Shown: positions 19,717 to 30,654 of the stretch, one piece after another
Layout: every line of letters starts with the position of its first letter
Position numbering within the stretch: position 1 is the first letter of the stretch
Assembly: GCF_029210365.1 (NCBI RefSeq)
Contig: NZ_JARGES010000046.1
Location: 124,001 to 188,000 of the forward strand
Length of the DNA stretch: 64,000 bases
Reading direction: 5' to 3'
From: Mesorhizobium sp. YIM 152430
GTDB taxonomy: Bacteria > Pseudomonadota > Alphaproteobacteria > Rhizobiales > Rhizobiaceae
Made by a program: the position numbers and the translations under genes
The notes under the pieces: model-generated
Database searches by the model: none
The model's input: the letters and a program-made list of their open reading frames with translations, nothing else
Told to the model about the DNA's origin: nothing

Positions 19717-20328
19717 TCAGGTGGCGATGCCGTAACCTGCCAGATGCCGCTCCAGCGTTGCGGCATCCGTAAACTGCACCGCCTGCCACCCCGCAGCCTT
19801 CGCCCCTTCCACATTCTTCGCGCTGTCGTCGATGAACAGCGTGTGCGTGGGGTTCAGCCCGAACGTGCGTGCGTGGAGGTGATAGATAGCGGTGTCCGGC
19901 TTGATCAGCCCGCACGCGCCCGAAACCGTGACGCCGCGCGGTTTGCTGAGAAACGCGAACCGCTCCTTGGCTTCGGCGAAGGTGTCGGTGGCGAAATTGG
20001 TCAGCATGGTGACGTCGTGCCCGTCATCGATCAGCGCTTCGAGGATCGCGACGCTGTCGTCATAGGCGTGCGGCACCATCTTGTGCCAGTTCTGCCGGAA
20101 GGCGCGGATGTGGGGCTCGTGGTCGGGAAAATCGGCGACCAGCAGCGCCTCGGCGTCCGGCCAGCTACGACCCCGATCCTGCTCTATGTTCCAGTCGCCG
20201 GTCGTCACCGTCTCAAGGAACCAGCGGCGGTCGTCGGCATCGGGGATGAGGTCGCGATAGGCGAGGTCGGGGTCGTAGTGGATCAGCACCTTGCCGATGT
20301 CGAAGACGATGTGGCGGATTTCTCTCAA
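19717..20328 (-). CDS. HAD family hydrolase (YihX-like), TTG start
   Basis: A 203-residue HAD protein. Motif I is FDIGKVLIHYD, with Gly instead of the second Asp, as in YihX-type glucose-1-phosphatases. Motif II (MLTNFA), the motif III Lys in LIKPDTAIYH and motif IV (FIDDSAKNVEGA) are intact. The start is probably TTG at 20328: it overlaps the mutY stop (TTGA) and has AAGGA about 10 nt upstream, and the conserved domain begins 5 residues later. An ATG 111 nt upstream lies wholly inside mutY and adds an unconserved leader. Translational coupling to mutY is likely; substrate unknown. Confidence 0.87.
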   Translation of the reverse strand: MREIRHIVFDIGKVLIHYDPDLAYRDLIPDADDRRWFLETVTTGDWNIEQDRGRSWPDAEALLVADFPDHEPHIRAFRQNWHKMVPHAYDDSVAILEALIDDGHDVTMLTNFATDTFAEAKERFAFLSKPRGVTVSGACGLIKPDTAIYHLHARTFGLNPTHTLFIDDSAKNVEGAKAAGWQAVQFTDAATLERHLAGYGIAT

Positions 20329-21449
20329 CGCGATTTTTCCTTCGCTCTGGCTTTCGTCGATCCGGGTATGGCAGCCTCGATTGCCTTCTTCATGACAGTC
20401 GGCAGCGCTTGCGTGTGGATATCTTCGAGCGGCGTCCACCAGCCGCCGTTTTCGACGGGTTTTCGCTCGATTTCAGCGCGAAAGACGGTCAGTTCCAGCG
20501 CAAAATGGGTGAAGACGTGGGAGATCGAGCCGGAATTCTCCCATTTCGCCGCAAACGGCGCGGCGCCGGGGACAAGTTCGCCGTCGGTGCGCGAAGTCCA
20601 GCCCGTCGACGGCACTTCGGCCATGCCGCCGAGGAGCCCCTTCGCCTCGCGCTTGCGCAGAAAGATCGCCCCGTCATGGATCGCCACGAACGCCGCGCCC
20701 CGCCGCAGCGGCTTTTCCGCCTTGGCGGCCTTGACCGGGTAGTGCTCCGGGTCGCCCTGGCGCAGGGCGAGGCACTCGTCCCTGACCGGGCACATCAGGC
20801 ATTTCGGCCGGCGCGGCGTGCAGATGGTCGCGCCGAGATCCATCGTCGCCTGTGCGAAGTCGCCGGGGCGATTCAGGGGCACAGCAAGTGCGACCAAGTC
20901 CTTGATTTCGCTCTTGGCTTTCGGCAGCGGCGTGGCGATGGCGGCAAGGCGGGTGAAGACGCGCTCGACATTGCCGTCGACCACGGCGGCCGGCCGGTCG
21001 AACGCGATGGCAGCGATGGCGGCGGCGGTGTAGGGGCCGATGCCGGGGAGCGCGAGCAGGCCGGTTTCGGTGTTCGGAAATGCACCATCATGGACATTTT
21101 CAATCACTTCCGCGCAGGTTTTCAGATTTCGCGCACGCGAGTAGTAGCCAAGTCCGGCCCATGCCTTCATGATGTCGTCGCTGTCCGCCGCCGCGAGGTC
21201 GGAGACGGTCGGCCAGCGCTCGATGAACGTGAGAAAATAAGGCTTTACCGCCTCGACCGTCGTCTGCTGAAGCATGATCTCCGACAGCCAGACGCGATAG
21301 GGATCGGTGCGCGATCCGGCCGCGAGATCGCGCGGCGGGATGCGCCAGGGCAGGTCGCGGTGATGCTTGTCGTACCAGGCGAGAAGCGCCGCCGCGACGC
21401 GTTTTCCCCGTTCGGCATCGAACCATGTTCCGTCGCCCGATGGCGCCAT
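20325..21449 (-). CDS. mutY: A/G-specific adenine glycosylase
   Basis: Base-excision repair enzyme removing adenine mispaired with 8-oxoguanine. The 374-residue protein has the HhH-GPD domain with catalytic Glu (E57, in SEIMLQQT), hairpin LPGIGPYTAAAI and D158 in VVDGNVER. The [4Fe-4S] cluster cysteines are C210, C217, C220 and C226 (C-X6-C-X2-C-X5-C). The C-terminal third is the NUDIX-like 8-oxoG recognition domain. ATG 21449 was chosen over a codon 66 nt upstream that gives a non-conserved leader. It diverges from the DUF721 gene. Confidence 0.96.
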   Translation of the reverse strand: MAPSGDGTWFDAERGKRVAAALLAWYDKHHRDLPWRIPPRDLAAGSRTDPYRVWLSEIMLQQTTVEAVKPYFLTFIERWPTVSDLAAADSDDIMKAWAGLGYYSRARNLKTCAEVIENVHDGAFPNTETGLLALPGIGPYTAAAIAAIAFDRPAAVVDGNVERVFTRLAAIATPLPKAKSEIKDLVALAVPLNRPGDFAQATMDLGATICTPRRPKCLMCPVRDECLALRQGDPEHYPVKAAKAEKPLRRGAAFVAIHDGAIFLRKREAKGLLGGMAEVPSTGWTSRTDGELVPGAAPFAAKWENSGSISHVFTHFALELTVFRAEIERKPVENGGWWTPLEDIHTQALPTVMKKAIEAAIPGSTKARAKEKSR

Positions 21450-21499
21450 TCTTTCGTTCCTGATAGGGTCGTTCAACTCAAGCGCATAGAGGATTTCCG

Positions 21500-22009
21500 A
21501 TGGCAGGCAAACCAAAAGGGCCGTGGGGCGCCCAGCCGGTTGCCGACCTGGCGACCCGCATCCTCGACCCGGTGCTCAAGAAGCGCGCCGGCATATCCGT
21601 CGCGCTGATCCAGTCCTGGGAGGAGATCGTCGGCGAGCGCATCGCTTCGGCCTCGCGGCCGGAAAAGATCGTCTGGCCGCGCCGCATGGGCGAGAACGAC
21701 CCGTTCGAGCCGGCGACGCTGGTCGTTGCCTGCGAGGGCATGGCGGCGCTGGCGCTACAGCACGAGACCGGCGAGGTGATCGGCCGCGTCAACGGCTTCC
21801 TCGGCTTTTCAGCCGTCGGGCGAATCCGTATCGTGCAGAAGCCGGTCGCGGTGGATACGGTGCTCAAGCGGCCGGGGCCGGCCAAGCTCGACGGGCGTCA
21901 GGAGGCGCATCTGAAGAGCGTGACCGCGCAGATCGAGGATGACGGCCTGCGCGCCGCGCTGGAGCGGCTCGGCGCCGAGGTGATCGGCGCGAAACGTCGC
22001 AGCGCTTGA
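21500..22009 (+). CDS. DUF721 (DciA-like) protein
   Basis: A 169-residue protein of the DUF721 family, related to DciA, the loader of replicative helicase DnaB in bacteria that lack DnaC. The conserved KH-like core is visible in WEEIVGERIASASRPEKI and LVVACEGMAALALQHE. The C-terminal part (about 115-169) is variable. It lies between mutY and a DsbA-like gene ahead of smc, as in Brucella and Rhizobium. Helicase loading is a family inference; alphaproteobacterial members have been studied little. Confidence 0.85.
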   Translation: MAGKPKGPWGAQPVADLATRILDPVLKKRAGISVALIQSWEEIVGERIASASRPEKIVWPRRMGENDPFEPATLVVACEGMAALALQHETGEVIGRVNGFLGFSAVGRIRIVQKPVAVDTVLKRPGPAKLDGRQEAHLKSVTAQIEDDGLRAALERLGAEVIGAKRRSA

Positions 22010-22145
22010 ATCCGCACCCCGAAAGTCGCACCTTTGTGAACACAGTGTCGCGCTTTGGCGGTAGGAAAGGGACGATCCTTGCCGTATTCGCTCGTTAGAG
22101 GGATGGAATGCAGGCAACACTGAAACTGGACGCAAGGTGATTCGA

Positions 22146-22859
22146 ATGGCCTCTTACTTGTCGCGCAGACATATTCTGACCTCGCTCGTCGCGCTGCCCG
22201 CAGCAAGCTTTGCGCTCGCATCTTGCAGCGACAGCGGGACAGCGAACAACGCGGCCGCCGCTTCGGGCACGACCGATCCGGTGACGACGGGCGCTACCGC
22301 CCCGAACCCGCAGGGCACGGTCGATATGGCAGCCCTGCTCGAGCCGGGCACGCTGGAAGACAAGGTTTTGGGCGAGCCCGACGCACCGGTGACGATCGTC
22401 GAATATGCGTCGATGACCTGCGGCCACTGCGGCAATTTCCACAACAACACGCTGCCGACGATCAAGGAGAAGTACATCGATACGGGCCAGGCGCGCCTCA
22501 TCGTGCGCGAATTCCCGTTCGACCCGCGTGCCGAGGCCGGCGCGATGCTGGCGCGCTGCGCGGACAGCAACTATTTCGCCATGTCGGACGTGCTCTTTAA
22601 GCAGCAGAATAGCTGGGTTCCGGTCGACAATGCGCGCGAAGCGCTCCTGAGGATTGCACGCCTCGGCGGCTTTACACAGGAATCCTTCGAGGCTTGCTTG
22701 ACGGATCAGGCGCTTCTCGATGAAATCCGGGCGGTAAGGGCTCGCGGCCAGAATGATTTCGGTGTCGAGGCGACGCCGACATTCTTCATCAACGGCAACA
22801 AGTATTCGGGGGCACTGTCGGTTGACGAGATGTCGGCCATCATCGATTCGATGCTCTAG
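22146..22859 (+). CDS. DsbA-family thiol:disulfide oxidoreductase (Com1/BdbD-like)
   Basis: A 237-residue periplasmic thioredoxin-fold protein. The leader combines an SRRHIL twin-arginine-like motif (6-11) with a lipobox-like ALASC (Cys27), so it may be exported by Tat and lipidated. The mature domain carries the C92-G-H-C95 active site in MTCGHCGNFH and the cis-Pro in EATPTFFINGNKYSG. It probably introduces or isomerises disulfides in exported proteins. Start ATG 22146 has AAGGTG about 6 nt upstream; a GTG 9 nt earlier is also possible. It sits 60 nt before smc, a conserved rhizobial neighbourhood. Confidence 0.92.
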   Translation: MASYLSRRHILTSLVALPAASFALASCSDSGTANNAAAASGTTDPVTTGATAPNPQGTVDMAALLEPGTLEDKVLGEPDAPVTIVEYASMTCGHCGNFHNNTLPTIKEKYIDTGQARLIVREFPFDPRAEAGAMLARCADSNYFAMSDVLFKQQNSWVPVDNAREALLRIARLGGFTQESFEACLTDQALLDEIRAVRARGQNDFGVEATPTFFINGNKYSGALSVDEMSAIIDSML

Positions 22860-22919
22860 CGTCCTCTTCTACGCAATCGGGCGCGGCCATGCCGTGCCCG
22901 AACTTCGGGCCATGCGCTG

Positions 22920-25900
22920 ATGCGCTTCAACCGGCTCCGCCTTCTCGGCTTCAAATCCTTCGTCGATCCCGGTGAATTCGTCATCGAGCGCGGCCTGACG
23001 GGCGTGGTCGGGCCGAATGGCTGCGGCAAGTCGAACCTCGTCGAGGCGCTGCGCTGGGTGATGGGCGAAAGCTCCTACAAGAACATGCGCGCGTCCGGCA
23101 TGGACGACGTGATCTTTTCCGGCTCGGGCACGCGGCCGGCGCGCAACACCGCCGAAGTCACGCTTTTCCTCGACAATTCCGACCGCACCGCGCCCGCCGC
23201 CTTCAACACTGCCGATGAATTGCAGGTTTCGCGCCGGATCGAGCGCGCGTCCGGCTCGGTCTACCGGATCAACGGCAAGGAAGCGCGCGCCAAGGACGTG
23301 CAGCTTCTCTTCGCCGACCAGTCGACCGGCGCGCGCTCGCCCTCGATGGTGGGACAGGGGCGCATCGGCGAACTGATCCAGGCAAAACCGCAGGCGCGCC
23401 GCGCGCTTCTGGAAGAAGCGGCCGGCATTTCCGGCCTGCATTCGCGCCGCCACGAGGCGGAACTGCGCCTGCGCGCGGCCGAACAGAATCTCGAACGGCT
23501 CGACGACGTGACCGGCGAACTGACGACGCAGATCGACAGTTTGAAGCGGCAGGCGCGGCAGGCGCTGCGCTTCAAGACGCTGTCGGCCGACATCCGCAAG
23601 GCGGAGGCGACGCTGCTTCATCTGCGCTGGGTCCACGCCAAGGCGCAGGAAGGCGAGGCGAAATCGGCGCTGGCGCGCGCGACGTCGCTGGTGGCAGAGC
23701 AGGCGCAGGCGCAGATCGAGGCGGCGAAGGAGCAGGCCGTCGGCGCGCACAAGCTGCCCCGCCTGCGCGAGGCGGAGGCGGCGGCCGCCGCCGTGCTGCA
23801 ACGCCTGACGATCGCGCGCACGCAGCTCGAGGAAGAGACGAAGCGCATCGCCGCGCGGCGCGATGAACTCGCCAAGCGCCTCGCGCAGGCCGATGCCGAC
23901 ATTGCGCGCGAGCGGCAATTGATGAGGGAGAATGCCGGCATTCTCGAACGGCTGGCGGCAGAGGAGGCCGAACTTAAAACAGCCGGCGAGGGGCAGGGCG
24001 AGCGCGAGGCGGATGCGGCCGCGCGGCTGGTCGAACTCTCCGACCGGCTGGCCGGCTTGGAGCGCGAATTGTCGTCGGTGACGGCGAAGCGAGCCGAAAA
24101 CGCGGCGATCCGCGCGCAGGTGCAGAAGACGCTGCGCGATCTCGGCGAGAGCCAGATGCGGACCGAGCGCCAGAGCCAGGCCAACGCGGCGGAACTGGCC
24201 GCGCTCGACGCGAAGGCCGCGAACCTGCCCGACCCGGCTGAACGGCGAGCCGAATTTGAGCGTGCCGAAACCGAGCGCGCGGAGGCGGAAGACGGGGTGA
24301 CTGCGGCCGAGGCGGCTGTGCCTCCGGCGCGAGCAGCGGAAGCGGCCGCGCGGCCGCCGGTGCAGGAAGCGCGCAACGCGCTGGCGCGGGTGGAAACGGA
24401 AGCGCGGACATTGGCGAAAATCCTGTCCGCAGGCGGCGATGCGAAATATCTGCCGGTGCTCGACAAGATTTCGGTCGCGCGCGGCTATGAGACGGCGCTG
24501 GGGGCAGCGCTGGGCGACGATCTCGACCTGCCGCTCGATGTCGGCGCGGCTGCGCGGTGGACGGCGATCGAAGGCGATGGCGACCCGGAACTGCCGGCGG
24601 GCGTCGAGGCGCTGGCGGGATATGTGACCGCGCCGCTCGAGCTTGCCCGCCGGTTGCGGCAAATCGGGGTGGTTTCGAGAGAAGACGGCGCGCGGCTGCA
24701 TGGCGGGCTCGCAGCGGGCCAGATGCTGGTCTCGCGCGAGGGTGATTTGTGGCGCTGGGACGGAATCGTGGCTGGCGCCGACGCGCCGACCGCCGCCGCG
24801 CAAAGGCTGGCGCAGCGCAATCGCCTCGCCGAACTCGAGCGCGAGCAGGAAGCGGCGCGGGAGGCGGTCGCGAGCAGCGAGGCCGCGCTGAAGCAGGCGG
24901 AAGAAATGGCGCGCCACGCGACCGATGCCGAGCGGTCTGCGCGCGAGCGTCTGCGCCTTGCGCAAAAGACCGTCGGCGAAAGGCGCGAGGCACTGGCGCA
25001 GGCCGAACGCGCGCGCGGCGAGATCGACAACCGGCGCGGCGGGCTGGACGAGACCGCGAAGCGGCTGGCCGAGGCGCTGGCGGAGATCGCGCGCGTCCGC
25101 ACTGAGGCCGAGACGGCGCTGGCCGAGGCGCCCGACCCGACCGCGCTCGACGCGGAATTTTCCGACCTGTCCGCAAAGGTGTCGGCCACGCGCCAGGCCG
25201 AGGCCGAGGCGCGGGCCGCGCGCGACGGTCTGGTTCGCGAGGCCGAGCAGCGTGCGCGAAGGCTTGCCGCGATCGAAACCGAGCGGCAGGGCTGGGTGGC
25301 GCGTGCGCAAAATGCCGGTGCGCAGGTGGACGCGCTGACCGCGCGGCGCGGCGAGGCGGCGGCGGAGGCGGCGCTGCTGGCCGATGCGCCGGGCGAACTG
25401 GAGATGAGGCGTCGCGCGCTGGCCGGCGAGATCGACAAGGCGGAAGCTGTCCGAAGGCTGGCAGCCGATGCGCTGGCGAGCGCCGAGACGGGGCAGGTGA
25501 TGCTCGACCGCGCGGCGACCGACGCGATCGAGGGGCTGAGCCGCGCGCGCGAGGAGCGCGGGCGGGCGGAGGAACGGCTGTCGGCCGCCGAGGAACGGCG
25601 CAGGGAAGTGGAAGCGCGGATGCGCGAGGTGGTCGGCGTCGAGCCGCATCTGGTGGCGCGGCAGGCCGAGCTTCTGGCCGACCAGGCCGAACCCGAAATC
25701 GCCGATGTGGAGCGCCGACTCGACCGGCTGAAGGGCGAGCGCGAGCGCCTGGGCGCGGTCAATCTGCGCGCCGAGGAGGAGGCGCGGGAATTGTCGGATC
25801 GCTACGACCTCATCACCAGGGAACGGGTCGACGTGGTGGAGGCGATCGCGCGGCTGCGCGAGGCGATCCAGAGCCTGAACCGCGAGGGGCGCGAGCGCCT

Positions 25901-26375
25901 TCTGGCCGCGTTCGGCCGCGTCGATGCCGAGTTCCGCCGGCTGTTCACGCATCTGTTCGGCGGCGGCACGGCCGAACTGCAACTGATCGAATCCGACGAT
26001 CCGCTGGAAGCGGGGCTGGAAATCCTCGCCCGCCCGCCGGGCAAGCGGCCGCAGACCATGACGCTGCTTTCCGGCGGCGAGCAGGCGCTGACGGCGATGG
26101 CGCTGATCTTCGCGGTGTTCCTGACCAATCCGGCGCCGATCTGCGTGCTCGACGAGGTGGACGCGCCGCTCGACGACCAGAATGTCGAGCGGTTCTGCAA
26201 TCTGATGGACGAGATGGCCGCGACGACCGAGACGCGCTTCGTCATCATCACCCACAACCCGATCACCATGGCGCGGATGAACCGGCTGTTCGGGGTGACC
26301 ATGGCCGAGCAGGGCGTGAGCCAGCTCGTCTCCGTCGACCTGGAGACGGCGGAACAATTGCGCGAGGCGGTATGA
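22920..26375 (+). CDS. smc: Chromosome segregation protein SMC
   Basis: Structural-maintenance-of-chromosomes ATPase that compacts and aligns chromosomes as part of an SMC-ScpAB complex. The 1151 residues show the complete layout: Walker A GPNGCGKS (31-38), long coiled coil (about 165-500, Ala/Glu/Arg-rich), hinge (about 505-650), second coiled coil (about 660-1000), then the signature LLSGGEQALTAMAL and Walker B CVLDEVDAPLDD. The very high Ala/Arg/Glu content creates long antisense open frames that are not genes. The last bases overlap a small downstream gene (ATGA). Confidence 0.97.
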   Translation: MRFNRLRLLGFKSFVDPGEFVIERGLTGVVGPNGCGKSNLVEALRWVMGESSYKNMRASGMDDVIFSGSGTRPARNTAEVTLFLDNSDRTAPAAFNTADELQVSRRIERASGSVYRINGKEARAKDVQLLFADQSTGARSPSMVGQGRIGELIQAKPQARRALLEEAAGISGLHSRRHEAELRLRAAEQNLERLDDVTGELTTQIDSLKRQARQALRFKTLSADIRKAEATLLHLRWVHAKAQEGEAKSALARATSLVAEQAQAQIEAAKEQAVGAHKLPRLREAEAAAAAVLQRLTIARTQLEEETKRIAARRDELAKRLAQADADIARERQLMRENAGILERLAAEEAELKTAGEGQGEREADAAARLVELSDRLAGLERELSSVTAKRAENAAIRAQVQKTLRDLGESQMRTERQSQANAAELAALDAKAANLPDPAERRAEFERAETERAEAEDGVTAAEAAVPPARAAEAAARPPVQEARNALARVETEARTLAKILSAGGDAKYLPVLDKISVARGYETALGAALGDDLDLPLDVGAAARWTAIEGDGDPELPAGVEALAGYVTAPLELARRLRQIGVVSREDGARLHGGLAAGQMLVSREGDLWRWDGIVAGADAPTAAAQRLAQRNRLAELEREQEAAREAVASSEAALKQAEEMARHATDAERSARERLRLAQKTVGERREALAQAERARGEIDNRRGGLDETAKRLAEALAEIARVRTEAETALAEAPDPTALDAEFSDLSAKVSATRQAEAEARAARDGLVREAEQRARRLAAIETERQGWVARAQNAGAQVDALTARRGEAAAEAALLADAPGELEMRRRALAGEIDKAEAVRRLAADALASAETGQVMLDRAATDAIEGLSRAREERGRAEERLSAAEERRREVEARMREVVGVEPHLVARQAELLADQAEPEIADVERRLDRLKGERERLGAVNLRAEEEARELSDRYDLITRERVDVVEAIARLREAIQSLNREGRERLLAAFGRVDAEFRRLFTHLFGGGTAELQLIESDDPLEAGLEILARPPGKRPQTMTLLSGGEQALTAMALIFAVFLTNPAPICVLDEVDAPLDDQNVERFCNLMDEMAATTETRFVIITHNPITMARMNRLFGVTMAEQGVSQLVSVDLETAEQLREAV

Positions 26376-26758
26376 GCGAGGAATGGCGGAAGAAGGCGGC
26401 CGAACTGTCGACGGCCTTGCGCGATCTCCACAAGGCGCTGATCCATGCCGAAGCCGGCGACGACCCGGCCTATTCCAACCCCTACACGCTGCTCTTCGAC
26501 GTGATCGGCAATCCGCGCTTTGCCTGGCTCGAAAGCCTGTCGCAACTCATCGTCGTTCTCGACGAGGCGCGGGCCGACAAGGAAACCTTCTCGGGCGAAA
26601 TCCTCGCCGACGCGGCGAAAAGCGCCCGGCGGCTGATCGGAGAGGGCGAGGGCCATGACGCGCAGTTTCGCCTGCGCCATCTGATGGCGGTGCAGAACGC
26701 GCCGGACGTCGCGATCGCGACGGGCAGATTGCGCGCCGTGCTGGTGCGTCTGAATTAG
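26372..26758 (+). CDS. Small conserved protein co-translated with SMC
   Basis: A 128-residue, largely helical, soluble protein without recognised motif. It begins inside the last codon of smc (ATGA overlap) and ends 1 nt before the convergent VOC gene, so it is almost certainly expressed with smc. The N-terminal half has heptad-like hydrophobic spacing (ELSTALRDLHKALIHAE), suggesting helix packing or a coiled coil. The middle (YTLLFDVIGNPRFAWLESLSQL) looks like a folded core. Function unknown; an SMC-associated role is only a contextual inference. Confidence 0.8.
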   Translation: MSEEWRKKAAELSTALRDLHKALIHAEAGDDPAYSNPYTLLFDVIGNPRFAWLESLSQLIVVLDEARADKETFSGEILADAAKSARRLIGEGEGHDAQFRLRHLMAVQNAPDVAIATGRLRAVLVRLN

Positions 26759-27097
26759 CTATTCCGCCCAGACCGCGACCTCGTTGCCGGCCGGATCGGT
26801 GAAGTGAAATCGCCGGCCGCCGGGAAAGTCGAAAATGGGCCGCTTGATCGTCGCGCCCGCGTCTTCGACCAGGCGAAGCGTCCTTTCCAGATCGGCCGAA
26901 TACAGCACCGGCAGCGGCTTTGCGTCCTGCGCGGCCGATGCGTCGAAACCCCCGTCGAGCCCTTCCGAAAAGGCCGAATAGCGCGGGCCGTAATCGGTGA
27001 AGGTCCAGCCGAATGCGGCGCTGTAGAAGGATTTGACGCTGTCGATCGCGCCGGCGGCCTGCATTTCGAGATAATCGAGCTTTCCATCCTTGCGCAT
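26759..27097 (-). CDS. VOC (glyoxalase/bleomycin-resistance) superfamily protein
   Basis: A 112-residue protein with the beta-alpha-beta-beta-beta fold of the vicinal oxygen chelate superfamily. Recognisable parts are YLEMQAAGAIDSVKSFYSAAFGW at the N-terminus (read as two blocks) and the terminal FHFTDPAGNEVAVW. Such small members are often hydrolases, isomerases or drug-binding proteins; the substrate is not identifiable. It is convergent with the smc partner and transcribed away from ppdK. A GTTC-N7-GTTC sequence 17 nt upstream of its start matches the alphaproteobacterial LexA box, so DNA-damage control is possible. Confidence 0.88.
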   Translation of the reverse strand: MRKDGKLDYLEMQAAGAIDSVKSFYSAAFGWTFTDYGPRYSAFSEGLDGGFDASAAQDAKPLPVLYSADLERTLRLVEDAGATIKRPIFDFPGGRRFHFTDPAGNEVAVWAE

Positions 27098-27114
27098 TCG
27101 TCAACTCCATGTGT

Positions 27115-27129
27115 GTTCATGTTATGTTC
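27115..27129. promoter_or_regulatory. Candidate LexA (SOS) box
   Basis: The direct repeat GTTC-ATGTTAT-GTTC matches exactly the alphaproteobacterial LexA consensus GTTC-N7-GTTC. A third GTTC follows at 27132. The site lies 17-32 nt upstream of the VOC gene start, where bound LexA would block its transcription. It is seen directly in sequence; binding is inference. Confidence 0.55.
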
Positions 27130-27186
27130 TAGTTCGCCCAAGGGAGAAAGGCAAGCGAAAGAAGCGAACATGAAGCGTGTCCGGCA

Positions 27187-27200
27187 CTCAATCGATTGAG
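27187..27200. promoter_or_regulatory. 14-bp perfect palindrome upstream of ppdK
   Basis: CTCAATCGATTGAG is a perfect palindrome with a central CG, 79 nt before the ppdK start. Its AATCGATT core resembles operators bound by LacI-family regulators. No LacI gene is in the window, so the regulator would be encoded elsewhere. Confidence 0.4.
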
Positions 27201-27279
27201 GAAGTGGAGTTGGGGAGGGGCGTCTTGCCTTTTGCTGCGCTGCACTCTATCGCTCGAAACCGCGAGCACGGAGGACGGC

Positions 27280-29943
<2,664 letters not shown>

Positions 29944-29950
29944 TCGGGAA

Positions 29951-29982
29951 CAGGCGCGCCGGGACTGATTTCGGCGCGCCTG
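29951..29982. terminator. Hairpin between convergent ppdK and SPW gene
   Basis: An 11-bp perfect stem (CAGGCGCGCCG and CGGCGCGCCTG) with a 10-nt loop starts 8 nt after the ppdK stop and 14 nt from the convergent gene's stop. There is no clear T-run on either side, so it may serve as a weak bidirectional terminator or 3'-end stabiliser. Confidence 0.5.
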
Positions 29983-29995
29983 CCGGATTTCGACG

Positions 29996-30364
29996 TCACG
30001 CCTTCTTGCCGTGCGGCTGCCAGAGCTCGAGCAGCGCCAGCAATGCGACGAGTGCGCCGAGGCCCATGTGCCAGGCGCGCAGTTCGCCTGCATAGTTGAA
30101 CACATAGGGCGACGCGATCATCCAAACGCCGCAGGCCAATGCCACCGCCTCTTCGGACATCCGGTGAGTGGCGAGTTCCATCAGGCCGATGGCCATGACG
30201 AGACCACCCGCAACGATGGTCGTCACGAACATGGTCGTCATGCCCTCGAACCCGGCGATGAATGGCGAAGCCACGATCAGAGCGCCGAGCGCTATGGCCG
30301 CGAAGTCCTCCCATCTCCGGTGTTCGGAGAGACCGAGAGATCCCATTCTGTTGAGCGTTGCCAT
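29996..30364 (-). CDS. SPW repeat membrane protein
   Basis: A 122-residue integral membrane protein with four hydrophobic segments. Two internal repeats are centred on ASPFIAGF and ASPYVFNYAG, the signature of the SPW repeat family (Ser-Pro-Trp-like motif followed by a helix). An AAGGAGGA Shine-Dalgarno precedes the ATG. Members are often found near stress or small-membrane-protein genes; their function is unknown. Confidence 0.87.
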   Translation of the reverse strand: MATLNRMGSLGLSEHRRWEDFAAIALGALIVASPFIAGFEGMTTMFVTTIVAGGLVMAIGLMELATHRMSEEAVALACGVWMIASPYVFNYAGELRAWHMGLGALVALLALLELWQPHGKKA

Positions 30365-30567
30365 GACAAATCCTCCTTCCCGCTACGTTCGTGCGCAGCC
30401 GGACTGCCGGAGGATACTGGCGTCACGAAACTCCTCATGGGTCAGTTCGCACGCACGGCTAGGATTATCTTCCATCCGGCCAATGTTTTCAATGGGATCG
30501 ATGTCGCAGGCAAGTGTCGCAGGCGCGGTGCAGGTGAATGAAGCCATGGAGCCGGCTATCCGGAATT

Positions 30568-30591
30568 ATACCCAATTCGCGAATTGGGTAT
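30568..30591. promoter_or_regulatory. 24-bp perfect palindrome (operator 1) before nucleotidyltransferase gene
   Basis: Arms ATACCCAATTCG and CGAATTGGGTAT form a perfect, gapless palindrome. A TTGACA (-35-like) hexamer follows at 30593-30598. The half-site TATACCCAA recurs in a second palindrome 32 nt downstream, so a dimeric regulator probably binds both. Confidence 0.65.
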
Positions 30592-30622
30592 GTTGACACT
30601 GGCTGGCATTCTTGATCATGGT

Positions 30623-30648
30623 TATACCCAAATCGCATTTTGGGTATA
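30623..30648. promoter_or_regulatory. Second related palindrome (operator 2) abutting the RBS
   Basis: Arms TATACCCAAA and TTTGGGTATA are perfect over 10 bp with a 6-nt spacer. The site ends on the AGG of the ribosome-binding site, 6 nt before the ATG at 30655. It repeats the TACCCAA half-sites of operator 1. Protein binding here could block transcription; as RNA, the hairpin could mask the ribosome-binding site. Confidence 0.65.
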
Positions 30649-30654
30649 GGTTCC

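Noticed and set aside
22869-26357. 1162-codon open frame antisense to smc
   Set aside because: It is a shadow of the Ala/Arg/Glu-rich smc codons: its translation is low-complexity Arg/Leu/Gly with no domain, while the plus-strand frame has Walker A, signature and Walker B motifs.
30593-30628. Complete sigma-70 promoter between the two palindromes
   Set aside because: TTGACA is present, but no good -10 hexamer lies at 16-18 nt spacing; TTATAC is about 23 nt away. Reported only as a -35-like element.
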